Below, in pieces: positions 21,082-32,571 of a stretch of 64,000 nt of DNA. A model generated the notes under the pieces. It was not told the origin of the DNA and ran no database searches. It saw nothing but the letters and a program-made list of their open reading frames with translations. Made by a program: the position numbers and the translations under genes. The stretch's first letter is position 1; the number at the start of each line of letters is the position of its first letter. The DNA comes from Ephemerocybe angulata (taxonomy: Eukaryota > Basidiomycota > Agaricomycetes > Agaricales > Psathyrellaceae): positions 372,001 through 436,000 of the forward strand of contig JAACJK010000226.1 in the NCBI GenBank assembly GCA_013368325.1. The letters run 5' to 3'.

Positions 21082-24000
21082 ATGGAATTCAGCGAGACTG
21101 TCATTGAGGAGCCAGACCAAATGCATGTGGACGACAGAGCATGCCTCCCAGAACCTTCCACAGTCGAAGCCCGCGATGGCTCTTTGGCGCGTCCCTTCGA
21201 ATCGATGCCGAACGAGATAGTTGGAAGTATACTCGAGGAGGCACACAGTCAGTACTACAGATCACTCCCTCCTCGGGCAAGCTGGTCACCGTCCTCAAGT
21301 TCCTACCGAATCGAAGATGTATCCTCTCAGGTTTGCAGCCTATGGAGGGGTTTGGCGCAACATCTCCCCAGGCTTTGGTCCAAGTTCTACCTCTCCAGGA
21401 CCAACACGGGATACATACCGAAAGGCGAATACGACAGGCTCAATCTCTATCTTATGAGGTCGGTGGACGAGGACCTCGACATCGTATTCGACAGCAGCGG
21501 CCTGAACGAAAAGGAACCCGTGTTGATGTTAATGCTGGACCTCATCCCCCCTCATCTTCACCGGCTGCGGCGCTTTGTACTCCACTCGGATGCAACAAAC
21601 TTCGTACTTCCGTTCTACGAGTCCTTGACTGGTGTTTCAGCGCCGAGACTGGAACACTTCGACGTGAGCACCGGGAAGTACCACAACTACATAGAGGAGG
21701 GTTTCGACAGCGAACCACACTGGGACCCTAGGATCCTCATGGAGGGACCTCTTTCCATCAAGTATCTCAGGCTCGACTCGAGCGGCGGGGCGAAGTTCCG
21801 GCCTCCGTTCGACAATCTCGTCCATTTCTCCCTACACCCCGGCGTCGCGCGCCTCGAGCTCTTGTTGTTGTGGGTGTGTTTGGAGCAGGTTTTTTCCCTG
21901 CCTTTCATCGAAACAATATCGATATGGGGACCTGTGATCGCCCGACCAGAGACAGGCCATTCTCTGCACCATATCGAGGCTAAGCGGCTCAAACATTTCC
22001 GGGTCGGGGGCTGCGGGGAGCAGGTAGTCTTCTCCTACCTCATCAGCTATGTCTCAGCCCCACTCCTCGAATCGATCACCCTGACGGCCGTTTCGGGTTT
22101 TGCGTACAATGTGCTTGCACCTCCCTTTCCAAGTCCGGGCAGTCCTTTCCCCTCCTTGAAGTCGCTATACCTCGTTGACGTCCTGTTGGATTCATGTCGA
22201 CTTAGCTGGGGCGACTTCCGGTACCTCGCTATGAAGACCGCGTCGATTACACACCTCTCAATCTCCGAGTCCACAGCAACTATGCCACGACATAGGCGCA
22301 GGGATATCGTGCATTTCTTGGAATCAGGCTTCGCGGAGGCCCCTTGGCCTAATGTCGAACGGGTAGACTTCAACCTGACGAAGGCGGTAGATTACCCGAC
22401 GAGTGAGCTGTTGGCCTTGTTCAGTTCGAGTGTTTGGGACAGGCTTTCATGTGTCCGCTTCCCCAGTCATTCCTTACCTACTAATACGCCCAGTGGTCTC
22501 GCTATAGAACCGCTGACTGAGGTACTACCTGATTGGCCTCCCAACTACGACTTCCCCTCTCCTGTCCTTACGAACGAATTCTGCGTCCCAGTCGTTCCTG
22601 CGTCCTCTTCACCCTGAAACTAGGGTATAACCGTTAAGCACTTGTTGTATTCGTAACATTGCATAAACTGGCTATTTTTCGTGTGATGGGAAGTGTTTCA
22701 CCCCTTCAATATTGATCACCTTCACCCGGATCGCATTGTCATAACGGGGGCTCAAGAGAGCTTTCCACTTCAATTCGCGGGACCTAGAATTACGAGGAAA
22801 TTAGCATGCCGAACCAATTTCTGGCAGGGAGAGAAAGGGAGATCTTACGAGCCATCCACCAGCGCAAGATTCGCCTTCCTGAAAAGGTTACCAAGGATAA
22901 GATAAAGCTCAGCCCATGCGAGGCTTCGTTCGCAAAGGAAGATATCAGCGCAACGATGACTTAGGGAGGCGCGTCCACGACTCACTTTATACCGAGGCAC
23001 GACCTCTGGCCTTTCGAAAAGGCAACGATATGCCCCGCTAAATCGCTCGAGTCCTTTCCGAGCCAGCGTTCAGGTTTGAAAACGCGTGGTTCGGGAAAGA
23101 CGTCCGGGTTGTAGTGGACTATGGTTTGGCTCATTGAGATAACGGTCTGAGAGGCATTGATGCGTTGGTTAGGCGTGAATGAAGCGAGAAGTGGCTCCAC
23201 GTACGTTCTTGGGGACCTGGACACCGTTGATCTCGCAGTCGTCGACCGCGATCCGGGGCAAAGGAGTTACGAGCCCATGCGACAGACGCAGCCCTTCATA
23301 AATAACACCAGTCTACAATATCGGACAATTGGACGTTAGCCATTACCCCACATTGGTTATCCTGAAACATAGTCGTGCACTCACTAGGTACGGCAACTTC
23401 TCCAGCCTCTCCAAAGGCATGTCTGCCTCACTATCAGGCCACACCCCCTCCAACTCCCCCTTCAACCTTCGCCTGATATCTTCGTTCGCAAGTACATGAA
23501 AAGCCGCCATCGCACACGCATTCCCGACCGTCTCTGTCCCAGCGCCCACCAAGATAGCAGCCTCCTCCTGCAACGACGTCTTCCCCAGTGGCACCACGCC
23601 CGACTCGGGGTTCAGCAAATGGTGATATATAATCTCGTGCTCCGTCTGCTCAAGCACGCTCGGGTCCGCGAGGATTTCGGTGACTTGGCGGTCCAGCGTC
23701 CCGCGGAACGTGGGCAATGCGAGCATGGTGGGGGAGAGGACGCCCACGAGCCAGGACGGTAGCGCGAGGAAGGCGTGTAGGAGGAAGGGGAAGTACCGTA
23801 CTATGCAGCACGTGTAGTTTACTTGCTGGATCGCAATGGTTAGGGGGTACTCGAAGGCGGGGTAGGAGAGGGCATTGGAGGTTTGGGAGAAACAGTAGGT
23901 TGTGATGACTTCCATTGCGACGCACATGAAGCCTGCGTGGAGGCTTACTTCAGATTTTTGGGCGAGGGATTCGAGGAATTGGTCGACCTGGTACACATAA

Positions 24001-24098
24001 ATGTTGAATGGGAGCGCTCTAGGGGGTGAGGAGTTGAGAAAGCTTACCGCTCTCTGCGTCACTTTCTCTAGCTTCAAAACCTGCTTCCTTGAAAAGAA
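21039..24098. repeat. Segmental duplication, right copy (F-box + P450)
   Basis: Direct repeat of 1-3098 (see that entry). This copy retains the upstream P450 exons beyond the breakpoint, so it keeps the ancestral arrangement of the P450. Confidence 0.9.
21082..22617 (+). CDS. F-box/LRR-like protein, copy 2 of duplicated block
   Basis: 511 residues, collinear with the gene at 48-1580. It keeps the same F-box (MPNEIVGSILEEAH) and ends with the same block (SPVLTNEFCVPVVPASSSP). Substitutions cluster in the leucine-rich part, for example VWDRLSCVRFP against GWGKLSCVRFP and FNCVSAPLL against ISYVSAPLL. The F-box itself is almost unchanged, so the recognition part may be diverging faster. It converges on a complete P450 whose stop lies 55 bp away. 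Confidence 0.8.
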   Translation: MEFSETVIEEPDQMHVDDRACLPEPSTVEARDGSLARPFESMPNEIVGSILEEAHSQYYRSLPPRASWSPSSSSYRIEDVSSQVCSLWRGLAQHLPRLWSKFYLSRTNTGYIPKGEYDRLNLYLMRSVDEDLDIVFDSSGLNEKEPVLMLMLDLIPPHLHRLRRFVLHSDATNFVLPFYESLTGVSAPRLEHFDVSTGKYHNYIEEGFDSEPHWDPRILMEGPLSIKYLRLDSSGGAKFRPPFDNLVHFSLHPGVARLELLLLWVCLEQVFSLPFIETISIWGPVIARPETGHSLHHIEAKRLKHFRVGGCGEQVVFSYLISYVSAPLLESITLTAVSGFAYNVLAPPFPSPGSPFPSLKSLYLVDVLLDSCRLSWGDFRYLAMKTASITHLSISESTATMPRHRRRDIVHFLESGFAEAPWPNVERVDFNLTKAVDYPTSELLALFSSSVWDRLSCVRFPSHSLPTNTPSGLAIEPLTEVLPDWPPNYDFPSPVLTNEFCVPVVPASSSP

Positions 24099-24649
24099 GG
24101 AGCGCAGTATTTCCCGACGTTCCTTCGCTGCCCTGATGCTGGTAAAGCCGAATGAGGCTTCCTTCGCATTGAAAGATTCGTAGAAGTTGGGGTCCTTGGG
24201 AAACCTAGGGTCGCGATAGATAGCGTCGTATGCGGCTGGGTCTGAGAAATGAAGCTGAAACTATCTTTGAGCACGAGCGCAAGAAGAATTCACCCAGTTC
24301 GCTCGTCCCACATACCTGGTTGGGCCCGAATCTGACCACAGGGCCTGCGTTGCAATGAAAGGTTGGGATGAGCAAGAATATTCAGGATAGAGCAGCGGGA
24401 AGGTTTTTCACCGTATCTCTTGTGCAAAATATTGAGCTGATCCAGCATTTCGCCGCCCTTGATAACATCGTAGTACATGACATAGTAATCCGTCAGCGCC
24501 GCGAGAGTGGGGCCGGGAAAGTGAGCCAAGGGGTGAAACCAGAGCCTCGAAAAGGCGACATAAGCGCCAATAAAGCACACCCCTGCGACCAAAGGTGGAT
24601 ATAGAAAGTTAGAGTACGCAGTTTGCGTCTCGAGGAGACTGAAGCTCAT
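22672..24649 (-). CDS. Cytochrome P450 monooxygenase, complete
   Basis: Membrane-anchored heme monooxygenase, probably at the endoplasmic reticulum. About eight exons can be joined in phase. They encode an N-terminal anchor (FLYPPLVAGVCFIGAYVAF), the proline hinge HFPGPTLAAL, PVVRFGPNQ, LHFSDPAAYDAIYRDPRFPK, the I-helix AILVGAGTETVGN, the K-helix ExxR as YEGLRL, PRIAVDDCEINGVQVPKN, the PERW motif, the heme loop FSKGQRSCLG with its cysteine ligand, and NLAWAELYLILGNLFRKA, then the last exon SRELKWKALLSPRY ending TAG at 22672-22674. All key P450 residues are present. The fold and P-A-H-F-PGP hinge resemble trichodiene-oxygenase-like fungal P450s of unknown substrate. The open frame ends apparently early at the heme loop because an intron (GTGAGT) follows CLGI; splicing restores the C-terminus. 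Confidence 0.85.
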
Positions 24650-24995
24650 CGTTTCTGCCTGTTAAAGTCACGGAGGGGTGGCAGATCGACAAGTGGAGGT
24701 GCTGTGCTTATCAGTGGAGGGAAGCAAAGAGGGCGTTGTGATTTTGGGAAGCACGGCAGGTTCTTATCGCTTTTTGAGCCCTTTCAGAAGCTCACATACC
24801 CGAAGAACCCTCTCAGCGCTTACGTTTTCCCACCTTGGTTGAACTAAGCGCCTGCAGAGCAAGGTTGACTGACCTTCTGAGAATCTGCTTCTCTCAATTG
24901 ATGATGCCTGTGTATAGCTTTATGTATCTGAAAGACGCAGTCAATAGGGTATCAATGTGTCAAAGAAGGCCTATGCAAGAACCCAAGAGTCGCCA
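24650..24995. other. Intergenic between P450 start and RAD18 end
   Basis: Holds the P450 upstream region and the RAD18 3' flank. No coding frame with motifs and no strong TATA box was seen. Confidence 0.45.
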
Positions 24996-26680
24996 TTACT
25001 CATCAACGACAATGGCGTCGTCAGACGCCGCTCCATCATGCGTAACGTCCCCATCATTCCTCTTCCCCTCCTCCGGGCGAGGCGAAGCACTCGTACTCCT
25101 CGAGCTCCCAGGCCCAGGAGGAGGGGGACTAGATTGCCGGTTTTCCTCAGCCCCAGTATCCTGCCCATCGCCCTGCTTCTTCCTCGGCCTCGCCTGCTGA
25201 ATGAGTTTATCGAACTCCGATTTATGCCGTTTCTAGAGAGGAAGATAGATAACGATCCGCACACCAGAGAATCAAGAAGTGCCTTAGTTGAAAGGCCCGG
25301 GGGCAGGTGACTGCGTAGACTTACGGTATACTCCTTGTCCTCCACCGCGACTGCCGCCTTCTTTGGGCGTTTCGCTAACACGGTGTCTTCCCACTTCTTC
25401 AGCTCTTGCCGTAAGGCTGAAGGCGGTTTGCGGTTGTGTATTGAGCGGTCGAGGTTCGCGTTGTACAGCATTACCCATCTGGTTGGTGGTCGAGTCAGAG
25501 AGTCAGGAGGAGAATTGCTTGGAAGACTTACTTTTGGTGTCGCTGCTCCAACGTACTTCGCTCTCCGTTTACAGATAGATTATGTTCTGCCAGGAGGTCT
25601 TTCAACTGACGGTCCTTCAACGTTGCGTACGACACTTTTGGAAGCGGAGATTCCTCGTCTTCGTCGCTGTCTCCATGTCTTCTAAAGCCCAGCAGTCAGT
25701 AGGCAGCTTGAATGAGGTTGAGGAAACGCGCCCAAACCTTACTTTTGCTTCTTTCCCTTGGCCTTGGGCTGCTGCATCAGCTTCGACCAAGCATTAACGC
25801 TGGCCTTCTGGGACTTCGGTTTGGCTTTAGGAGGAGGCGAGTCTTGACATCCACGATCAATGTGCGGAGAGACCTTGCTTTCTGGCATCATCCTATTGCA
25901 TATCGGGCACTCGACCGTAGGGTCGGCTGGGAGCACGGGCTGAGCTTCACGCTTCGTCGCTTGGACAGGAAAGTATGGCGACGCACATGAGCTGTTCCCT
26001 GGTAATAGCTCTTCAACGTCTGAGGATGGCCCGCTGGTAGCTGCTCGACGTTTCCCTTTTGCGTCGGTGGTCATTGAGGTGGACGTGTGGGACGAATCAG
26101 TTCGAGATATAGGTCCTCGGCTGGAGGACTCGGAGGGGTGTATAGACGAGACATCTACACTAGAGCTGGACGGGGACCTCCGGCGTTTCCTCTTCCGTGG
26201 GGTGCTCGGACTGCTGGGTGGAGGTGGCTTCTGGGCGTTCGAGATCAACTCTAGGATATACGACCTTCAGATAGCACTTTCAGCTGCAAGTCAACTTCTT
26301 AAGAGCCACATTGAGGCGCACCTTGATTCATTCCATGCTGAAATGGCCTCCTCCATCACGTAGTTCGGCCTTATGTGCCCCTCATTCGCCGCCTTCCTAC
26401 ACGCCGGACATTCCTGTTTCGTCCCCAAGTACGTTCTTAGGCACTGTAAACAGTCAGTATCCTCTTTTACAGCCACGTAGAGATAATTATATACCCCAGA
26501 GCAGAAGCAATGCCCGCAATTTATCGTCACCGGTGCATCGAACACATCTCCACAAATCGAACACCGAAACGTCGCGTCCAGTGTTCGCAGGCCGGGCGCT
26601 TTCGTTTGGTCAGGAAAGTCTGATGGGTCGGGCACATTTTGGAGTTCATTAAGGAATTTGTCGGTAGATAGAGAGTTCAT
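24996..26680 (-). CDS. RAD18: Postreplication repair E3 ubiquitin ligase RAD18
   Basis: With Rad6, Rad18 monoubiquitinates PCNA at stalled forks. Domain order is as in the family. The RING is FRCSICGDVF...NCGHCFCSG, an intron, then CLRTYLGTKQECPACR. The RAD18-typical helix NYVMEEAISAWNESR follows, then a Ser/Pro-rich linker with basic clusters (RKRKRRR). The UBZ4 zinc finger is VECPICNRMMPESKVSPHIDRGC (C2HC). A SAP-like segment (RQLKDLLAEHNLSVNGERS) precedes NRKPPSALRQELKKWEDTV. The C-terminus ends DDAIVVDE with TAA at 24996. Exons are joined by short introns, one splitting the RING between its two zinc sites. The ATG at 26680 starts MNSLSTDKFLNELQ, suitably close to the RING. Confidence 0.9.
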
Positions 26681-26889
26681 GGCGGGCGTTAAGGAGGATA
26701 AGCGCTCAGACAGTCATGGCGGACAGGTTCAACCTGCGACGCGCTCAGGCTCTCACTGAGAACGTGACGTGGCGCCATCTGTCACCACACGTGCATGTGA
26801 CCGTGACATTCGGGTCCGTGCTCAAGCGCGCGGCGAACAATGGTCCATTACAAGGGTATCCGAGTCTACATTCTACTAAGTACGTCTCT

Positions 26890-27948
26890 TCAGAGTTTTA
26901 CGCTAGCTGCGATAGCCTGTCTGGTATACCTGGCGCCACCATCCAAAATTGTGTGCGTTCCAGTGACATGAGCCGACGCGGGGCTAGCGTAGAACAGCGC
27001 AAGGCCTGCGACGTCCGACGCCTGGCCGTACCGACCTGTAGGCTGGCCCTTGATGAACACTTCGTCGCCAGCCGTTCGGAGGCCAAAGGCCGTCATCTTT
27101 GAAGGGAAGAGGCCGGGGAGGATGGCGTTGACACTGCACAATGGTGAGCACCAACATTGTGAGACGCAGTCGCTGCGGCACGTACGTGACATTCTGGCCT
27201 ACGAGCTTGACTGCAAGCGTCGAGGTGAGGTGATTCACAGCGGCCTTGCTAGGCTGGTCTGTAGAGGCGACGGGTTATTGCATATGCTTTTCGAAGGCTG
27301 AGAGGATAAGCTTACAACTCCAGGTCCCGTTTCCGTCGGCGCTGAGAGATCCCTCGGCAGAAGGCTCGACTGAGGCTACGGACGAGATGTTGATCACCCT
27401 TCCAGGATCGGCGTTCGTAGCATCCTTTGCCAGAAGATCAGATAGCCCAGCCGTCACTGCCGCGGAATTTTAGCGCTACAATGAGTGGGGAGGTGGGGGT
27501 GCGCACTGTAGAAGATGGACTTGACGTTCACGGCGAAGATGTTGTCCCAGCCCTTCTCCTCCGGAAAGTCGTTGTAGGGGCCGCCCCATGTCACACCCGA
27601 GTTGTTGATGAGAACGTGCAGCTTGCTTTCGCGTTTCCGGAACTCCGCAATGAGTGCGTCGCAGCCTGCTCTCGACTGCCAACGGTCAGCACAAAGCTTT
27701 CAACACTGGAGAACACGCACATTGAGGTTCGCGACAATGTATTCTGCGTTCCCTCCTGTCGAGACCTTGTTGATATCGCCGACGGCCTCCTGAAGCTGCT
27801 TCTCCTTCCGCGCTGCGATGTACACCTTCGCCCCGTTCTGCGCAAACCCGAGGGCCATCATCTTGCCGATACCGGACCCGCCGCCCGTAATGAGCACGAT
27901 CTTGCCCTTTACGCTAAAGAGGCTCGGCACGGTGAGTTCTTGCGACAT
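26890..27948 (-). CDS. Short-chain dehydrogenase/reductase (RhlG-like SDR)
   Basis: Classical NAD(P)-dependent SDR. The cofactor motif is TGGGSGIG near residue 22, NNSGV follows, the Ser of the catalytic set lies in INISSVAS, and the active-site YQPSK is formed only after splicing: the intron splits the Tyr codon as T|AC (27246-27310 region). Further family blocks are VNAILPGLFPSKMT and THTILDGG. Five exons join in phase (donors GTGCGT, GTGCGC, GTAAGC, GTACGT). The family is often named 3-oxoacyl-ACP reductase or rhamnolipid-type SDR in fungi; the substrate is not readable. An upstream in-frame extension exists, but the ATG at 27948 is the first good start. It lies 210 bp upstream of RAD18, same strand. 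Confidence 0.85.
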
Positions 27949-28502
27949 TCTTGCAGTTGACTTGGGCTTTGAAGCTACAGAGTCGAGATGAAGACCGGGC
28001 AAACGGGGTGTGTATATGGTGGTGGGCAGAGTGCGGACAAAGTTTAGTTGGATGATCGGAGCCAAGGAGTGAGTCAACCGAACAACGGCCAGACCAGAGC
28101 CACTTACATTGATATATAGGCGCTAGAACCAACCCACACGAGAGAAGATGGGAGTTTAAAGACAACCCCGCGGTCGGGGACCTTTTGTATCGCAGAGCCC
28201 GCCCCTGTCACCGGTTATGTCGGTCGCCGGCCATTACCCCGCATTTCACTGGCGGCCGCAATATAGGGGTCATCAGACCCGCCATGCAAGAGTAGAGTTC
28301 CATGGCCAAGATTCAGGAAGGTCCAAGATTGCATAAGATCGTCTTGGATGCTGGTGGTTGTGGCCAAGGAGGACCCGGTGCACACAGGGATCAAAATCAA
28401 ACACGACCACGGGTTTGGCAGCGCCACCTTCAGAGCTACATTTACTCTTCTACCCGAACCACGACCACTGACGCGGACTAGTTCACTTCATACCACAGGG
28501 AA
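27949..28502. other. Intergenic, no gene supported
   Basis: Separates the SDR start from the first F-box relic. ORFs here are short and without motifs. Confidence 0.45.
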
Positions 28503-29012
28503 TGGTGTCTAATCTCCCAAACGAGATATTAGGGACTCATATTAATTCCACTTCGTCCAGCGAAACGCATGGGTAAATTCAGTCTCTCTTTCAGAGGAGG
28601 TTACACTATCGCACGTCTGTCAACACTGGAGACTCCTCGCACTATCCTTGTTGTCCCTCTAGAGCATCTTTCGACACCAGGTCTTCGAAGCATAGTGGGA
28701 ACAAATGCCTGCGGAAAGTCTAGCGTCTTACCTGGATTCTCGGAACCTGACGAGTACGAGTGGGCCCCGGAGATATTCAAAAGGGGAGCACCGTCTCTCA
28801 AGTACCTCCGCTTCGACAGGATGTCCTGGTCCGATTTTACTTTCGTATACTTACACATTAAAACCACAGTTCGACGTGCACTGTCGGAAGAAAGTGATTT
28901 TCGATTCAAGTTTACTTTAGCCTGGAGCCATGATGTTGCACAAGGCTATCAGAATCAAACACAACTCCGTCCGCTCTTGGCCCGCGCATCGATTATTGAT
29001 TGTTGGACCTGA
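28503..29012 (+). pseudogene. F-box/LRR relic, MDVGQ subfamily
   Basis: Remnants in order: SNLPNEILG, then EVTLSHVCQHWRLLALSL followed by a stop where relatives have the Trp of LPSLWSVFR (TGG to TAG near 28660), then YEWAPEIFKRGAPSLKYLRFD. Frame changes and missing segments relative to the gene at 29129 show it is dead. It is immediately upstream of that gene in the same orientation, as expected from a tandem duplication. Confidence 0.75.
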
Positions 29013-29128
29013 ACGACGATCTCAAGACGACCACCACCACCTAGGATTGTGGAAAAGTCTCATGCTCTTATCTTACAGGTATGATGACTCTCTATGTCTA
29101 CTTTATAAATTATTCAAAGTAAAAGGCA

Positions 29129-30653
29129 ATGGATGTAGGACAAGAACGCGGCGGAGACCAGCACGACAAGTGGCTCAGAACACGATCAAAGCCGTCCGAG
29201 CTCCCAAACGAGATTTTTGGCCTTATACTCTGTCTAGTCCAGCGGAATGTCTGGATAAATCCAGCTCCCCTCCCAGCAGAGGTTACGCTTTCGCACGTGT
29301 GCCGACATTGGCGACGCTTCACACTGGCTCTTCCATCACTCTGGAGCGTCTTTCGATACGATGGTTCGCACTTTGCCACGCACCGGGAAAGAGTACCGGT
29401 GAAAAGGCTCGCAGTCTACTTAGAGCGATCGAAACAACACCCAGTCGAGCTTTTTTTCGATCTCGACCACTTTCAAGAGGATCATCTGGGTGACTGGACT
29501 GACGTGCTGAGCATGGTCGAGCAGATTATCCCGCATCTGCAGCGCGTTCGGGAGCTCCATGTCCTCTCATTTAAGGATAAGATCGACAAATTCTTGTCTA
29601 AGCTGGTGGATGCGTCCGCTCCACTCCTCGAAGCTTTGACAATCCGGGGCGAATGGCAACCGGAGCTCATGGAATCCGCCGACAGCAAGTGGTCACCACA
29701 GATATTTACGGGAGGAACACCATCACTGAAGTACCTTCGCTTTGACGACAAACCTTTCTCTCAGCCACCCATTCAGTCCATTGTTCACTTGCGATTGGAA
29801 GAAGTGCCAGAAATGGAATCCTTAGAGGAAGAATTTTCCCCTTCGATGCTTCGCGAATTGCTCTCTCTGCCCTACCTTGAAACCTTTTCGATATGGGGTA
29901 CATTCGTCACTGTCCCTCTCGAAATGGTGGTCGCCAGCATGCCGAAGATGGAATCGAAGACTGAAGCATTTCAGGTGCGGTGGTGGCTTGCGGCAACTGG
30001 CCCAGTTTTTCCTTTCACACGTCTCCGCCCCGTCTCTGGAAACTTTGACGTTCCACTCATTCGACTTCGAAGGCTCCCCACCATCCTGGATCGCAACAAT
30101 TGGGTTTCCTTCGCTCCATACGTTGTCTCTAGTGTGTCCCGAAACAGCCGACACACCCCAACATATCCCTTGGTTATGGGGCTTGATGACCACCACTCAA
30201 AATATCAAGAAACTCGTCCTCTCTCTCTCTCACCGAGACGACCTCCTCAACGCATTCTTGGACGCCCTCTATGGCTTGAGCCCCGGACATGAAGAATCAC
30301 CGGGAATTTACGCAGCCAGCACACCTTGGTCCGACACCCTGGAGGAGCTGATCCTCGACATGGCTTCCACCGATTTTGAAATCGGCGACTACATTCGACT
30401 TACCGACTGCCTTCCGAAGCTGGCTCTCATCCGGACCACCCCAGCAATGAAGCACAATATCGATTTGTTCGCCGACCTGGGTCGTCAAGCTCCAGGTCTG
30501 CACCGACCTGCGGAGGTGCAGTGTATCGGGGACGTCGAGAGCTTTGCGAGGACCCCCCAGAGGGAGGAGAAGCCGATTCTACCGTTGTACTGGACCCTCG
30601 GGCCCGATTGGATTGATGGGGAATGGGACCCATTTCACTTTGCGTGCGTGTAG
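29129..30653 (+). pseudogene. F-box/LRR gene, MDVGQ subfamily, with a mid-gene frameshift
   Basis: The first half is intact: MDVGQERGGDQHD, F-box SELPNEIFGLILCLVQ and VTLSHVCRHWRRFTLALPSLW, up to MPKMESK near 29955. There the intact relatives read KIEAKSLKHFRC, but this gene is two bases shorter and shifts frame. The alternative frame then continues perfectly (LKHFRCGGGLRQLAQFFLSHVSAPSLETLTF) to GPDWIDGEWDPFHFACV, TAG at 30651. Because only one lesion is visible, a sequencing or assembly error remains possible. If real, the protein stops soon after residue 280 in altered sequence. The leader shares tttataaattattcaaag with the other two members. Confidence 0.75.
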
Positions 30654-31535
30654 AACGTGAGCCCACTCCAATCTCAGATCTTAAACTGGTCGCATTGCTG
30701 ATTGTACTATTTCAACGACATGTAGACCAAGTGAACCTCGGGCATCCTACAGACCTGGAGTCTCCATCCTGATGCTATCTCAGAGTGTTCTGTCTGTCAA
30801 AGAGTTTTGAACCGCGAATAGATAAGTGAACTCTTGGAGGCATTGTAAATAGACGAATGCAAGTTTCACCCGTTGCCGTTGCAACTTTCTGGGTCTCGGA
30901 AAGGTAACATCTGCCTGATGCGAGAAGCGAATGTATCTTGCCAGCGTCAAGGGTAATGTTCCAACTTCTCAGTTGATACAGTGGACTGAAAGCGACAGGG
31001 AGAAACCTTACTCGAGCGCTTAGTGCTTGCAAGCCTGCGTCGTCCGTTGTATGGAGGCATGATGATTCGGTTCTTTTGATTCACTTACCAGTGGGATGCT
31101 TTCGAGAATCTCACAATATGGTTTGGGGGTTGAGGACTTAAAGCCTCTTTAAGTGATTTGATTTCCGAATTCTAAGCCACAAGCTAAGGAGAATGAGAAT
31201 GGTGTCTAAATGTACAATACAGTAAAGATATGTGAGTGAGAACCCGAAGGAACATTCGGCTAGAAATACAATGTAGGTGTAAATGCGAAGCGAGAGAGAG
31301 CGAGCGAGCTTGTTCGAGACGAAGGGGAGTTGGAGATGCACCGGGTATCAAGCTAGGCTTGAGGTATAAGGTACAACTCGACACCCCTTCGAACGAAAAG
31401 CTGATGCGAAGCCAAAATGCAAGAGTCGTGAAGCGTCCGATGAGTTGTGAAGTGTCCGATGAATTGGAAATGAATAGAAAGATGTAGAAATGGAATGCAA
31501 TGAGGTTGAAGGGAAATAAATAGAACGAAGAATGC
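30654..31535. repeat. 3' flank with conserved F-box-associated element
   Basis: From about 30830 to 31060 the DNA matches the 3' flanks of the F-box genes at 34033 and 61520: ctcggaaaggtaac, then cttgccagcgtcaagg, gaaagcgacagg, and the end tgcaagcctgcgtcgtcc. The rest is the 3' flank of the C2H2 gene and shows nothing further. Confidence 0.65.
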
Positions 31536-32571
31536 TCAGAAAATGTGCTCGGTGAAGTACGATTCCTCCCAAGTGGAGTTAAACGGCCCCTCGTTGAGCT
31601 CCTGGGTATCGGGGTAAAAGTCCGCACCCTGCATAGACGAGCGGATGTTTGCATCGAGGTCGATCCAGTAGGTTGGAGGGAAGTAAGGCCCATCGCAGAA
31701 GAGGGGTGTGAAGGGTTCCGGGTTAATGGCCTCGTAGCCGAGGTGAAGAGCAGTCGCTGCGGCTTCATCGACGATATCGGGATTCGTCACCGTGCCGGCG
31801 TAGCCTGGCAGGCTGAGATTCTGCGAGTTCCCGAGGTAGCCAACCTCAAACTGATCTTCGAACTTTTGGAGAAGGAGCGCAGGTACGAAGAAGTGCTCGC
31901 TGACAGGGGACTGCGATGTGCTCGTAGAGTAAGAGGATGAGTCGCTTGAGTACTCTGACCCGTAGTCTGAGTAGGAGGACGGAGAGGGGGAGGGGATTGC
32001 GGCAGCAGCTGCGGAGGTGGAGGCAACGGGCTCAGAAGGCTCTTCAACCTTCTTGCCCTTGCGGGGCTTGGGGGCCCTCGCTGCCTGCCGCTTGGTCTTC
32101 TCGTGGTGGACCTTCCGATAGTGTTTGGACATGATAGCCGGGTCGGTGTGCCCGTAGTCGCAGTCGGCGTACTTGCAAAAGTGTGGTTCCTTGGTATGCA
32201 TAGTGCGCACATGGGTGTCGAGATTGTAAGGTTGGAGCGTCGAGAAGGGGCAGTGTACTCCCTCAGCTATCAAGTACGTGCACTGGACTCGCTCGGCCCT
32301 GAAGAAATGGGTCAGTATATGTTGCAGAACAGTCGATGTAGGCCAGTGCTTACGAGGGGTCATGCCGTTTCATATGACGGGGCACATCCGCCTTGCGGCC
32401 TAGCACCCTGCCGCAGATGGTGCAAATGCGATCCGCAGGGACAGGTGATGTGGACTAAAAGAATACAATAAGCCAATGGTCAGTTCATTGCTATTCATAG
32501 GAATGGAGAAGAACAAAAATGCTTACAGATCGGGCAGCGGAGGTTTTCTTTGAAGTGCGGTCAGCAGGCAT
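31536..32571 (-). CDS. C2H2 zinc-finger transcription factor
   Basis: Three exons fit in phase (32571-32527, 32454-32354, 32298-31536), giving 302 residues. A first finger CTICGRVLGRKADVPRHMKRH is split from the next by an intron. Further fingers are CPFSTLQPYNLDTHVRTMH and CKYADCDYGHTDPAIMSKHYRKVH. A basic segment rich in K and R (KTKRQAARAPKPRKGKK) may be a nuclear localisation signal. A Ser/Tyr-rich region and an acidic C-terminus (ELNEGPFNSTWEESYF) could be an activation domain; this is inference. Agaricomycetes have many such short C2H2 regulators; the target genes are unknown. Confidence 0.75.
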
